Shown here one piece after another: positions 14,846 to 23,587 of a stretch of 31,381 nt of DNA. The position numbers were made by a program, and so were the translations under genes. The notes under the pieces were generated by a model. It saw only the letters and a program-made list of their open reading frames with translations, did not search any database and had not been told where the DNA came from. Positions within the stretch are counted from its first letter, which is position 1. Each line of letters opens with the position of its first letter. Source of the DNA: an uncultured Aquimonas sp. (GTDB taxonomy: Bacteria; Pseudomonadota; Gammaproteobacteria; Xanthomonadales; Xanthomonadaceae); assembly GCA_946481615.1 (NCBI GenBank), contig CAMLOR010000011.1:1-31381 (forward strand), read 5' to 3'.

Positions 14846-17107
14846 TTATTCGAAACCCGAGCGGAAGAGGGTGTTTGAAACCACTGCAGTCGGCAGGTTG
14901 CGTGTTCCGGCCGCCTCGGTCCCGAGGCGACCATCCATGGTCCACCCCCAGCACTTCACGGCGCCGGAAGAGATGGCGCACGAGTGGTATCCCGTCGTGA
15001 CCAGGGCAGAAACACTCGACAGCCCTGAAACAGGTGCGGGCGTGTCGCGACTGAGCACGTCGCCGGTGCCAAGAGATCCCAGGCGGCCAAATCCCCAGCA
15101 TTTTGCGGACCCCGCAACGATGGCGCATGTCGACGATATCGCGGCGGAGATGGTCGTCACTCCACTGCCGGCCGGCAGTCCGACCGGCTGCGGAACTTCC
15201 GAGAACGCGAGAGCGCCGGACAACGTGGACTCGTAATCCAGGCCCCAGCACTGCGCACCTGCGTTGATCACGGCGCATGTGCGGAAATGTCCGGCACTCA
15301 CCATCGTTACGCCTGAGCCTGGCCCCATTCCAACGACTTCGCCCGGCGAGGGCCCGCCGCCGCCGGGTCCGTTGCCCAACTCGCCCGCACCGTCCAACCC
15401 CCAGCAGGCAAGGCCTCCCAGAACGACCGCGCAGGTATGAGTAGGCCCAAGCGAAGCGTTGGACACGCCGCTGGCGAGCACGAGGTGAGGTTTCCATGTT
15501 TCCGTGCTGCTGGCGCTTCCATCCGGATTCGCCGCGCCGGTCTGGCCGTAGGAGTTGTTCCCCCAGCAGTAGAGTGCGCCGGCCGTCGTGATGGCGCAGG
15601 TGTGGGTGCCCTCACCGCCAATCACCTGCGCGATGGGAGGCAAGCCCACCATTTGCACGGGAGCGCTGGATTGTTGCAGCACGCCGGGATCCTGACCCAG
15701 CTGGCCGCTGATATTGGAGCCCCAGCACCAGACTTGTCCCACACGGACTGCGCAGGAATGGGAAGTCCCTGCACTGACAGATGTCACGTTGCCGAGGTTC
15801 GGGACCTGCACGGGGGCGTAGCGCGTGGTGTGGCTGCCGTCGCCAAGTTCGCCATCGCGGTTGCCGCCCCAGCACCAGACGTTCGACGCGATCACCGCAC
15901 AGCTGTGCGTACCCGCGGCCGCAAGCCGGGTGGCGCCACTTCCGGCGGGACCGGCGACGGCCGCAGGTTGGAGTTCGCGTGCATGGCTCCCGTCGCCGAT
16001 GAAGCCGAACGCGACACCGCCCCAGCACTTCAGGCCTTGGGCGGTGTGCAAGCCGCAGGTATGGATTTCGCCGGCTGCGATTTCGGTGGCAACGCCTCCG
16101 TTCGAAGCATCGAAGTTCTGGACCGGCTGCCGTAGCAATCGCCTGGAGAGATTCCCATCGCCGATCTGCCCGTACTCGCCTCGCCCCCAACAATAGGCGT
16201 TTCCGGAGGCGATCGCGCAGGTATGGCGATCGCCAAGCTGGGTACCCGCGACGCCGATGCTCACTGCAGTGACTGGCGTGGGCAGGAAAGGAACGGTAAC
16301 CGGCGTATCGGAGTCCGACTCCGTCCCGTCGCCAAGCGGACCGTTTCCCCAACACTGCAATGTGCCGCTGACCACGCACGTCGTTCTGTCGGCGATATCG
16401 ATCACCGAAATCGGCCCCGGCAGGCCGGAGATGAGCAGAGGCGCGTCCGACTGATTGTCTGCCCCAAAGACGGGATGACGATTTCTGCCCCAACATTTGA
16501 GACCGAACACTCCGGCAGCGCAGGTGTGCTCTACGCCTGCAGCGATGGCGACGACGCCTTTTCCTGTTGCGGGCTCCAGGCCTGTGACAGGCACCGGGGT
16601 TGGACGCGTCGTGCTGGTGCCGTCTCCCAGTAGCCCGTTGGAATTCTTGCCCCAGCACAAGACACCGCCGGACTCGACAGCGCACGTGTGGTACGAGCCG
16701 ACCGCGACCGCGGTGACATTTTTCCCGCTGCCAGGCGCCAGGCCGCTTACCGGTGTCGGCAGAAGCCGGGTATCCGCATCGCCATTGCCCAGCTGAAAGT
16801 TGAAATTGTCGCCCCAGCACAGCAGCCCGCCATCGACGACAGCGCAACTCGAACCGCGCGCGGTGGCGATGGAGGTGACTCCTTTGCCGGTTCCCGGCTC
16901 CAGCCCCACGACATCGAGGGCGAAAGCCGATTCACCGAAGGACGGATTGCCCAAGGCTCCGCTTGAATTGTCGCCCCAGCACTGCACGCCGCCGTCCACG
17001 ACGGCGCAGGCATGCGATGTGCCGGCGTCGATATGCGCGGCGGGGCACGGGGCGAACGGGAAGGACGCAAGCAACAGGACCGGCAAGCGGCGGAGGAGAC
17101 GGGACAT
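14846..17107 (-). CDS. Secreted RCC1-like repeat protein with paired-cysteine repeats
   Basis: A 753-residue protein with a signal peptide (M-S-R-L-L-R-R then a hydrophobic core ending near C-P-A-A-H). It then consists almost wholly of RCC1/beta-propeller-like repeats. I count 14 units of the form [HST]-x-C-[AVG]-...-C-W-G-...-L-G-[ND]-G, each with two cysteines about 10-13 residues apart, suggesting one disulfide per blade in an oxidising compartment. The count implies two propellers. The C-terminus is L-F-R-S-G-F-E-stop, similar to the tail of the M36 protease in this window. The start at 17107 is chosen for the signal peptide and a GAGG nine bases upstream. It may be cell-surface or secreted; no enzymatic residues are evident. 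It lies 82 bases downstream of the M50-like gene and may be independently expressed. Confidence 0.88.
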   Translation of the reverse strand: MSRLLRRLPVLLLASFPFAPCPAAHIDAGTSHACAVVDGGVQCWGDNSSGALGNPSFGESAFALDVVGLEPGTGKGVTSIATARGSSCAVVDGGLLCWGDNFNFQLGNGDADTRLLPTPVSGLAPGSGKNVTAVAVGSYHTCAVESGGVLCWGKNSNGLLGDGTSTTRPTPVPVTGLEPATGKGVVAIAAGVEHTCAAGVFGLKCWGRNRHPVFGADNQSDAPLLISGLPGPISVIDIADRTTCVVSGTLQCWGNGPLGDGTESDSDTPVTVPFLPTPVTAVSIGVAGTQLGDRHTCAIASGNAYCWGRGEYGQIGDGNLSRRLLRQPVQNFDASNGGVATEIAAGEIHTCGLHTAQGLKCWGGVAFGFIGDGSHARELQPAAVAGPAGSGATRLAAAGTHSCAVIASNVWCWGGNRDGELGDGSHTTRYAPVQVPNLGNVTSVSAGTSHSCAVRVGQVWCWGSNISGQLGQDPGVLQQSSAPVQMVGLPPIAQVIGGEGTHTCAITTAGALYCWGNNSYGQTGAANPDGSASSTETWKPHLVLASGVSNASLGPTHTCAVVLGGLACWGLDGAGELGNGPGGGGPSPGEVVGMGPGSGVTMVSAGHFRTCAVINAGAQCWGLDYESTLSGALAFSEVPQPVGLPAGSGVTTISAAISSTCAIVAGSAKCWGFGRLGSLGTGDVLSRDTPAPVSGLSSVSALVTTGYHSCAISSGAVKCWGWTMDGRLGTEAAGTRNLPTAVVSNTLFRSGFE

Positions 17108-17189
17108 GGCGGAGAACCTCGGAAACGCCCCTGACGGGCACTCTCCGGAACGCGCGGGGTTCGCCGATTGCACTGATCCGTGGGGAGAA

Positions 17190-17891
17190 CTAGCCGGGCC
17201 CGTTCGAAGCAGACCGCCGGAATGCCATGCCGAGGACGGCGAGACAGACGGCGACCGACGCGACCGCCCACAGCACCGCCCACACGGGCGCGGGGAGTCC
17301 GCTCAGTTGGGCCAGCGTGTGGGCGTCGGTGTGCACTTCGCCGCCGCGCGAGAGGTGAAACAGACCGATCAGGCTGCCGAAACCTTCCAGCATCGACTGC
17401 ACGGCGAACACCAGCAGCAGCGCCTCGGCCCAGGCGCGTTGCAGGTACATGCCCGCGATCACCAGTGTCGCGCCGAGGAGCAGGCCGCTGACGGCACCGA
17501 AGACGTTGCGCACGTAAAGGCCGCACAGCAGCAATAGCGAAGCGCCCAGGAACAGCAACACGCCGCGCGCCGGCAGTACGCGCGACGCGAGCACCAGCAT
17601 GGCACCGAACACGGCGCTGCCGATGTAGCCCGCGCTCGCCACGATCCAGCGTATGCCACCTGCCGACCAGGCCATGCCGGAAAGATCGGGATTGACCACG
17701 AAGCGCTGCAGTTCCCCGCCGGTGGCGGCGGCCGCGAGGCCATGGCTCAGTTCGTGCGTGAAGGTGCCGAACAGGCGGAACGGCCAGGCGATCCAGCCCA
17801 GCCACGGCACCTGCCAGAGCAGCAGCAGCGCGATACCCGTGAGCAGCAGCCCCAGCGCGGAGCGCCAGGGATGCCCGCTGCGCGTGTCCAT
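17190..17891 (-). CDS. M50-like (M50B) membrane metallopeptidase
   Basis: A 233-residue, multi-helix membrane protein with the zinc-protease motif H46-E47-L48-S49-H50 inside a hydrophobic segment (F-T-H-E-L-S-H-G-L). A possible third ligand is D189 in H187-T188-D189-A190-H191. Residues 15-40, 85-165 and 203-222 are strongly hydrophobic. It resembles the M50B-like group rather than RseP, as no PDZ domain is present. It is the last gene of the PspA/AAA operon, 18 bases after the TerB-like gene, which suggests intramembrane cleavage of a regulator or partner of that system. The role is inferred. Confidence 0.82.
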   Translation of the reverse strand: MDTRSGHPWRSALGLLLTGIALLLLWQVPWLGWIAWPFRLFGTFTHELSHGLAAAATGGELQRFVVNPDLSGMAWSAGGIRWIVASAGYIGSAVFGAMLVLASRVLPARGVLLFLGASLLLLCGLYVRNVFGAVSGLLLGATLVIAGMYLQRAWAEALLLVFAVQSMLEGFGSLIGLFHLSRGGEVHTDAHTLAQLSGLPAPVWAVLWAVASVAVCLAVLGMAFRRSASNGPG

Positions 17892-17909
17892 GCCGGCGGG
17901 CTGCCGGGC

Positions 17910-18362
17910 TCAGCGCCCTTCGAGTTCCGCGCTCACCTGTTGCAGCGCGTCGACGTTGCTGATGCGCGAGATCTGCTGCATCAGGTGGTCGGCCACGCCG
18001 TTCTCCACGGCCAGCAGGTCGATCTCCGACATGCCGACCGCATCCGCATAGGTCTTCACCTGGCGGCGCTCGCCCTCGGTGTACTTGCCGTCGGCATAGG
18101 CCAGCAGCACGCAGGACTGGATCAGTGCGCTGCGCTGTTCCGCCGTGGCGAAGATCTCCCGCGCCGCCGCCGCGTCGAAGGGCGTGGCGATCAGTTCATC
18201 GAAGGAGGTGAGGGCACGCGCATCTTCCTGGCAGGCATCGTAGAAGCCGCGCAACATCACGCGCTCGGCATCATGCATGCCGTCGGCCAGGGCGACCTCG
18301 TGCATGGCGCGCACGATGGCCTGCACGTGGTGGAGGTCGAGGGAAGCTTCGGACAGGGTCAT
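17910..18362 (-). CDS. TerB-like protein
   Basis: A 150-residue, all-helical protein of the TerB (tellurite resistance B) family. Two characteristic acidic motifs are visible: A25-D27-G28 followed by H30-x-x-E33 in the first half, and A-D-G-K-Y-x-E-G-E in the second, each able to bind a divalent metal. TerB-type domains are linked to membrane-associated stress complexes in comparative genomics. Here the gene lies between the AAA ATPase (17-base gap) and the M50-like protease, so it is more likely an accessory or metal-sensing part of the PspA module than a tellurite determinant; no other ter genes are present. Confidence 0.8.
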   Translation of the reverse strand: MTLSEASLDLHHVQAIVRAMHEVALADGMHDAERVMLRGFYDACQEDARALTSFDELIATPFDAAAAREIFATAEQRSALIQSCVLLAYADGKYTEGERRQVKTYADAVGMSEIDLLAVENGVADHLMQQISRISNVDALQQVSAELEGR

Positions 18363-18379
18363 GGGGGTCTCCGGGAAGG

Positions 18380-20182
18380 TCAGATGCGCAGTTCGCGCTT
18401 GAGCTCGCGCAGGCGTTCGTTGAACGCGCCCTGCGTCATTTCACGATAACGGCGCGGCAGCATGCTGCGGCGCGAAGCCTCGAACACGGCCAGCATTTCC
18501 ATGTACTCGAGCATGCCGGCGTCGCGCGCCGGCACGTAATCGTCGACGGCCTTGGTGAAGATTTCGGCCGTCATGGGGCCGCCGGCCTCGCGCGCGGCGT
18601 TGAGGGCCACCAGCGTCAGCGCTTCGAGATCGGCGTTGGAGTAGCCGACCAGGCGCGGCGAACACGACTTCAGTTCGAACGCGTCGATGCCGTAGCGCTT
18701 GAACAGCGCACCGAGCACCGCTTCCACGTCCTCGGCCATGTCGTTGTAGAAGAAAGGGATCTTGCGATCGAGGCGGCCGGCGCGCTTGATGTCGACGTCG
18801 AGCTTGTCGGGCCGGTTCGTCATCAGGATGAAGAGCACGTTGCCGCGATTGTCGGTGTCCGACATGAACTCCTTCAGACGCGCGATCACGCGCGAGGAGG
18901 TGCCGCCGTCGCTCTCTTCGGTGCCGCCGCCGAAGCTGCGGTCGCCTTCGTCGATGATCAGGATGATGGGGCCGAGCGCCTTCACCATGCCCAGCACCTT
19001 CTCGAGATTGCCTTCGGTGGAGCCGACCCACTTGGAGCGGAAGTTCTTGAGCGTGACGGCCGACAGCCCCGAGCTTTTGGCGAAGCACTTCGCCACGAAG
19101 GTCTTGCCGGTGCCCATCGGGCCCACGAACAGCAGGCCCATCGGCACGCGGTTCTTGTCGCCGCTCTTGATTGAGTTGGCGATCTGCTGCAGCTCGGCCT
19201 TGATCGCTTCGTTGCCACCGACGGCTTCGAGGCCCAGGCGCGCGTCGACGAACTCGATCAGCCCCGCGCATTCCTTTTCGATGATCTCGCGCTTGCGCTT
19301 GTGCACCAGCTCGATGACTTCGGCGTAGGGATCGCCCTCGCGGGTTTCGGGCAGGGGGTGCGCCGGATTGATGAGGTGGCGGATTTCATCGGGCTCCATG
19401 CCTGCCGTGATGGCGGCGAGCTTCGTCGCACGCTCGGCCGCATCCGGCGAATCGCCCAGCAGCGAGCGGATCAGCTTGAGGCGCTCGGCCTCGTTGAGTC
19501 CGGCATCGGCGCGCGGCGTGAGCAGCTGCGCGATCTGCACCGCGCGCAGTCCCGAGGAATGCTCGGCCAGGCGCTCGACGTGCTTCTCGTCGATCGACTT
19601 GTCGACGTGGCGGATGACGGCCTTGCGCTCCTCCAGGTCCGGCAGCGGCACCTGCACGGCGGCCACGCGCGGGTTGGAGACGATCTTGGGATTGAGTTCG
19701 GCCAGCGATTCGGTGAGCAGGAAGACGATGTTGTCCTTGCTCTCGAGCTCGGGGCTCATCGACCAGCGGTGCAGGCGGATGGCGGCGATGCGGTCCGCCT
19801 GCGAGAGCATGGAATCGTCGCCCGGCGGCGCGATGGCCCCGGCGTAGGGCACGATGAGCGCGGCGCTGTTGCGCAGCAGGATCTCGGCCTCGATGGCCGA
19901 CAGCGCTTCTTCCGGCGGCTTGCCGAAGGCCAGCGGCTGTTCGCTCTTGCCGAGCGTCGACGGGCGCTTGGCATAGCGCGCACCGGACGAGGGGTCGTAG
20001 ACCAGGATCGTCTGCTTGGTCTTGTCGAGCATCACCTGCGCGAGGAAGTCGATCAGGGAATGGAACTTGCCGTCGTGCAGGATCTCGTCGAAGACGTTGT
20101 GGTGCAGCACGAACATCGAGGATTCGCCGCCGAGGTATTTGCGGCGGACGGTGTCGGCCCAGCGGGGGAGGGGCGTGGTCAT
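18380..20182 (-). CDS. Classical AAA ATPase linked to PspA
   Basis: A 600-residue ATPase. The C-terminal module (about 315-550) has Walker A G354-P-M-G-T-G-K360-T361, Walker B I406-I-L-I-I-D411-E412, and a second region of homology T455-N456-R457 ... R467-A-G-R470-L-D-R473. This places it in the classical AAA clade with Cdc48, FtsH and Vps4. The N-terminal 310 residues contain an AAA-like second half (D150-N-I-V-F-L-L-T-E-S and L180-P-D-L-E-E-R) without a Walker A, recalling the degenerate N-terminus of Ycf46-type proteins. The ATG at 20182 is preferred because upstream sequence is an intergenic repeat. It is separated from pspA only by that 110-base repeat region. Likely role: ATP-driven remodelling of a partner, perhaps PspA. 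Confidence 0.9.
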   Translation of the reverse strand: MTTPLPRWADTVRRKYLGGESSMFVLHHNVFDEILHDGKFHSLIDFLAQVMLDKTKQTILVYDPSSGARYAKRPSTLGKSEQPLAFGKPPEEALSAIEAEILLRNSAALIVPYAGAIAPPGDDSMLSQADRIAAIRLHRWSMSPELESKDNIVFLLTESLAELNPKIVSNPRVAAVQVPLPDLEERKAVIRHVDKSIDEKHVERLAEHSSGLRAVQIAQLLTPRADAGLNEAERLKLIRSLLGDSPDAAERATKLAAITAGMEPDEIRHLINPAHPLPETREGDPYAEVIELVHKRKREIIEKECAGLIEFVDARLGLEAVGGNEAIKAELQQIANSIKSGDKNRVPMGLLFVGPMGTGKTFVAKCFAKSSGLSAVTLKNFRSKWVGSTEGNLEKVLGMVKALGPIILIIDEGDRSFGGGTEESDGGTSSRVIARLKEFMSDTDNRGNVLFILMTNRPDKLDVDIKRAGRLDRKIPFFYNDMAEDVEAVLGALFKRYGIDAFELKSCSPRLVGYSNADLEALTLVALNAAREAGGPMTAEIFTKAVDDYVPARDAGMLEYMEMLAVFEASRRSMLPRRYREMTQGAFNERLRELKRELRI

Positions 20183-20212
20183 CGTGAGTTCTCGTGCGCG
20201 TGAGGGGAATCG

Positions 20213-20275
20213 CTGGGGTCCCGCCTGCGCGGGAACGACGGGCTTCGTCATTCCCGCGAAGGCGGGAATCCAGTG
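20213..20275. repeat. REP/BIME-like inverted pair of hairpins
   Basis: Two related palindromes lie in opposite orientation in the 110-base gap between the AAA gene and pspA. The first has T-CCCGC/GCGGG-A arms around CTGC (20219-20234). The second has a perfect eight-base stem ATTCCCGC/GCGGGAAT around GAAG (20250-20269). Read inward, both show CTGG-x-x-TCCCGCCT-x-CGCGGGAA-x-GAC. The second also fits the ATTCCC-N8-GGGAAT form of the Neisseria dRS3 repeat. Such elements are usually dispersed intergenic repeats that can stabilise mRNA ends. Confidence 0.75.
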
Positions 20276-20292
20276 CCTTGGCTCCTACGCGC

Positions 20293-20994
20293 TCACATCT
20301 GCTTGGCCGCCTGCGCGGCGCGCTGCTTCTTCAGCTCGTCGAGCTGCGCGCGCGCCGTCACGTTGCCGCTCTGCTGGCGCAGCTTGTCGAGCCGCACGTC
20401 GAGATCCGAATCGCGCAGCTCCTTGCCGAGGTTGGCTTCGGAAATCGTGTTCTTGATGTGGTCGCGCACCTTGTCGAGCGCCTGCACATCGGCGTCCACC
20501 GAGAGCCCGTCGAGCTGCGACTGGATCGCGATGCGGGCCTGCGCGCTCTGCATCTTGGCCAGCATGCGGTCGCGCTCGGCCTTGAGCTTGCCGATCTCGC
20601 CCTTGACCGCGAGCAGCGCGTTCTTGGCGTCGTCGGCGTCCACCTTCGACTGCTCGGCCTCGCTGCCCAGGCCCGCGAGTTCGGCTTCCACCGCCGATTT
20701 CTTCTGCAGCAACACCAGGGCGAGGTCGTCCTGGTTGGTGGCGAGCGCCGTTTCCAGATCGGCGTTGACCGCGGCCAGCGCCTTGCGTTCGGCATCGACG
20801 CGCTGGTCGATCTCGTCGCGGCGGCGAATGATCGCGGCGGTCGCGGACTTGAGCTTGGTGTACTTGGTCACCATCGCGTTGATCGCGTTCTCGTAGGCGA
20901 TTTCCGGATGGTTCTTCTCGACGTCGGCGATCCACAGGGAAATGAAGCCGCGCCACAGGTTGCCGAGGCGGGAGAAGAAATTGATGCTGGCCAT
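20293..20994 (-). CDS. PspA/IM30-family membrane-remodelling protein
   Basis: A 233-residue protein of the PspA/Vipp1 (IM30) family, now placed in the ESCRT-III superfamily. It begins with an amphipathic helix (F6-F7[11 protein letters not shown]), followed by long coiled-coil helices (about 25-160) rich in A, E, K and Q. Such proteins polymerise on the inner membrane to protect or reshape it under stress. The ATG at 20994 has GGAGAG upstream; a longer in-frame reading would extend into the gap. It follows the His/Glu-rich gene by 19 bases and precedes the AAA ATPase gene. No pspF, pspB or pspC is present, so regulation differs from the E. coli psp operon. Confidence 0.87.
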   Translation of the reverse strand: MASINFFSRLGNLWRGFISLWIADVEKNHPEIAYENAINAMVTKYTKLKSATAAIIRRRDEIDQRVDAERKALAAVNADLETALATNQDDLALVLLQKKSAVEAELAGLGSEAEQSKVDADDAKNALLAVKGEIGKLKAERDRMLAKMQSAQARIAIQSQLDGLSVDADVQALDKVRDHIKNTISEANLGKELRDSDLDVRLDKLRQQSGNVTARAQLDELKKQRAAQAAKQM

Positions 20995-21013
20995 GTCGTG
21001 CTCTCCGGAAAGA

Positions 21014-21871
21014 TCAGGCTTCGTTGACGCGCTGGAAGAATTCGAGGTGGTCACCGGCGAACTTGACGAAGCCGCGGTGCAGATGATGTTTCAACTCGGC
21101 GTGCTGTGACGCCGGCACGAAGCGGAAGGCCAGGCGCGCGCCCTGCGTCGCCCATTCGAAATGGTCGGCCTCGGCGCCGCCGCCATGGCCGGAGTGGATC
21201 GAGATCCACTGGTAGGCGATGTGCTCCTGCCCCGCAATGGCGACCTTCGTCGATTTCAGGCGATCGACCAGCTCCGGCGCTTCGGCGCGCAGGGTGGCGT
21301 CGATGGTCGAGAACTCCTGGTCGGCCAGCAGTTCGGAACCCAGGTGGTAGCCGATGCTGTTGAACACGGCGGGCAGGTCGTCGTCGCTGCTGGCGCCGTA
21401 GCCGCGCGCCACGCGCTTGTTGAGCGCCTGCAGCCAGTCGGGCTCGGCCAGCAGCACGTTGACGGCGAGATCGTTCTTCAACGCTCCCGCCTTCGTGGCG
21501 TCGTCGATCAGGCCCTTGAGCGTCGACTGCGCCAGGCAGCGATGGGTATCGCGATGAACGGTGTCGCGGTCGTCGAACTCGTCGCGCGCAGCGTCGAAGA
21601 AGAAGCTCGCGACGAACACGCTGCGGTCGGCCAGCGCCTTCACCGGCTGCGCGGGATCGAGCAGCAGGCCGCGGCAGCGGCCGATCTTGCCGGCCAGCGT
21701 GGCGACGCCCGAGCCGAAGAAGCCGTTCCAGCTGGTGTAGCGGCCCAGGAAGCGCACGCGCTTCACCGGGTCGACGAAGGCTTCGCGCAGCTTGTCGCGC
21801 ACCAGGGCCTCGCGCGAGGCGAAATCGCAGAGGCGTTGCAGTTCTTCCAGTTCGACGGTGGTTTCGGTCAT
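21014..21871 (-). CDS. Unknown protein, possible haem-oxygenase-like metal-binding fold
   Basis: A 285-residue, predicted mainly helical, soluble protein with no signal peptide or membrane helix. I do not recognise a named family. The second half is rich in possible metal ligands: E180, E186, E216-H217, H226, H229, E234-x-D236-H237 and H265...H275. Their spacing recalls haem-oxygenase-like di-iron proteins, a weak inference. The ATG at 21871 lies seven bases after the stop of the two-TM coiled-coil gene, and pspA follows 19 bases downstream, so it is part of the PspA module. Confidence 0.78.
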   Translation of the reverse strand: MTETTVELEELQRLCDFASREALVRDKLREAFVDPVKRVRFLGRYTSWNGFFGSGVATLAGKIGRCRGLLLDPAQPVKALADRSVFVASFFFDAARDEFDDRDTVHRDTHRCLAQSTLKGLIDDATKAGALKNDLAVNVLLAEPDWLQALNKRVARGYGASSDDDLPAVFNSIGYHLGSELLADQEFSTIDATLRAEAPELVDRLKSTKVAIAGQEHIAYQWISIHSGHGGGAEADHFEWATQGARLAFRFVPASQHAELKHHLHRGFVKFAGDHLEFFQRVNEA

Positions 21872-21878
21872 CGGGGGC

Positions 21879-22748
21879 TCAGTGTTTGACCACGTGCAGG
21901 GTGCGCGCGGCCTTCTGCGGAAGGATCTCGCTGATCTCCGCGCTGTAGTTGGATTCGAGTTCTTCTTCCAGGCGCAGGCGCTCGAGTGCTTCCTGCAGGC
22001 GCGCGCCGCCTTCGCCGGAGGCAGGCGACGTCACCACCGCGTGGTAGATCTCCTCGACGGCATCGGGCAGCGAGAGCAGCGCCGCTTCCACCGCGGCCTT
22101 GCGCGAGGCGAGACGGCGGTGGCGCACCAGCAGTTCCTCGAGATCGGCGCGCGCCTTCTGCAGGCTGCGCGCGTCTTCGTTGCCGGTTTCCATGCGCCGG
22201 GCGATCTCCGCGATGCGGCGTTCCACGCCGGCCTCGTCGACGGCGCTCTGGCGTTCGACCATGCTCAGGTCGGCCAGCCACAGGCCGAGGAAATCGACGG
22301 CCGAATCCTCCAGCTTGTCGATGTCGCGCTCGGACAATCCGCTGGTACGGTGCCGGATCATTTCCGACAGCGAGGCGATGCGTTCCTGCAGCCGCGCATG
22401 CACCTGCCAGCGCGGGTCCTTGTCGCGCGCGCGGCGCGAGATCTCGTGCTGCAGGTGCGAGGTCGCCTGCGCGCGGCGCTTGAGCTTCCACTTGCGGTCC
22501 ACCTTGTTGCGGAAGGTGGCCGACGAAGGGATGAACATCGAGGCGATGGCCTCGCCCGCGCCGAAGGCCAGCAGCGGCAGCGCGCCGCCGGCCAGGCCGA
22601 ACGGGATCGACAGGATCGTGGCCGCGGCGGCGCTGAGCAGGCCGAGGTTGATGTTGATCGGATGCGTGAGCATCGACCACAGATACGAGGGCGGCTCCTC
22701 GGGCCGGGAGGGGCGCGGCGGAACCGGTGGCAGCTGCTGCGGGCGCAT
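21879..22748 (-). CDS. Two-TM, coiled-coil protein of unknown function
   Basis: A 289-residue protein with a proline-rich N-terminus (P7-P8, P10-P11), a hydrophobic hairpin at about 32-50 and 52-73 that should form two membrane helices, and then a long charged helical region (about 85-275) likely to form coiled coils. I do not recognise a family. Its start overlaps the stop of the ABC ATPase gene (TGATG), a strong sign of translational coupling. The topology predicts a cytoplasmic coiled coil held at the inner membrane, which could link the transporter to PspA, itself a coiled-coil protein. This is inference. Confidence 0.78.
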   Translation of the reverse strand: MRPQQLPPVPPRPSRPEEPPSYLWSMLTHPININLGLLSAAAATILSIPFGLAGGALPLLAFGAGEAIASMFIPSSATFRNKVDRKWKLKRRAQATSHLQHEISRRARDKDPRWQVHARLQERIASLSEMIRHRTSGLSERDIDKLEDSAVDFLGLWLADLSMVERQSAVDEAGVERRIAEIARRMETGNEDARSLQKARADLEELLVRHRRLASRKAAVEAALLSLPDAVEEIYHAVVTSPASGEGGARLQEALERLRLEEELESNYSAEISEILPQKAARTLHVVKH

Positions 22749-23587
22749 CAGATACTCACCGAGACTTCGCCGCGGCCGGCGCTGGTCTTGTGCAGCTGGT
22801 CGAGGATGCGCTCTTCCATCTTCACCGCCTCGCTCGAACGTTGCCAGGTGGCGCTGCGCGGGCGCGGTTCGAGGATGGCGAAATCGTCGGCAATGCGCGC
22901 GGGCTGCGTCGAGAGCACGATGACGCGATCGCCCAGCATCAGCGCCTCGGTCACGTCGTGGGTGACGAAGACGATGAGGCAGGGCTGCTCCTTGTGCAGC
23001 TTGACGAGCAGCTCCTGCGCGTCGCCGCGGGTCTGGGCGTCGAGCGCGCCGAAGGGTTCGTCCATCAGCAGGATGCGCGGCCGCAGCACCAGCGCGCGCG
23101 CCAGCGCCACGCGCTGGTTCTGGCCGCCGGAAAGCTGGGCGGGGCGATGGTTCCTGTGCGCGGAGAGTCCGACCGATTCGAGCATGGCATCGACGCGCGG
23201 CGCCCAGTCCTTCTTGGCGACCTTGTTCTTCCAGTGCGCGAGCCGGAACGGGAAGGCGACGTTCTCCCACACCGTGAGGTCGGGCCGGTTGGCGTAGCGC
23301 TGGAACACCATCACCGCGTCGTCGTGGGCGTCGACGCAAGGCTGGCCGTCGATCAGCACGGTGCCGGAGGTCGGTGTCTGCACGCCGATCGGCCGCACGC
23401 CGCCCATCATGTGCAGCAACGTGGATTTGCCGCAGCCCGAGGGGCCTAGCAGCATGTTGATCGCGGGGCGGTCGAAGTGCAGCGAGATGGTGTCGACCAC
23501 GCGCACCACGCCGCTTTCACCGCCGCGTTTCGGGTATTCCTGCACGATGTCGCGCAGTTCGATGCTGACCTGCGTGGCCTCGCTCAC
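22748..23587 (-). CDS. ABC transporter ATPase, nitrate/sulfonate/taurine type
   Basis: A 279-residue ATP-binding subunit. All motifs are intact: Walker A G48-P-S-G-C-G-K54-S-T, Q-loop F95-Q96-R-Y, signature L152-S-G-G-Q156, Walker B I172-L-L-M-D176-E177, D-loop A181-L-D and H-loop H210. The Q-loop region (Q-R-Y-A-N-R-P-D) and overall pattern fit the SsuB/TauB/NrtD group. A GTG start at 23587 overlaps the permease stop (GTGA), and its stop overlaps the next gene. It should energise the permease encoded just upstream. The substrate cannot be read from the sequence. Confidence 0.93.
   Translation of the reverse strand: MSEATQVSIELRDIVQEYPKRGGESGVVRVVDTISLHFDRPAINMLLGPSGCGKSTLLHMMGGVRPIGVQTPTSGTVLIDGQPCVDAHDDAVMVFQRYANRPDLTVWENVAFPFRLAHWKNKVAKKDWAPRVDAMLESVGLSAHRNHRPAQLSGGQNQRVALARALVLRPRILLMDEPFGALDAQTRGDAQELLVKLHKEQPCLIVFVTHDVTEALMLGDRVIVLSTQPARIADDFAILEPRPRSATWQRSSEAVKMEERILDQLHKTSAGRGEVSVSI

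Noticed and set aside
17910..18362. Tellurite resistance locus
   Set aside because: Only a TerB-like gene is present, with no terA, terC, terD or terZ; the context is the PspA module.
20183..20251. N-terminal extension of the AAA ATPase to 20251
   Set aside because: The extra codons are read from the REP-like repeat; the ATG at 20182 gives a protein that begins with plausible coding sequence.
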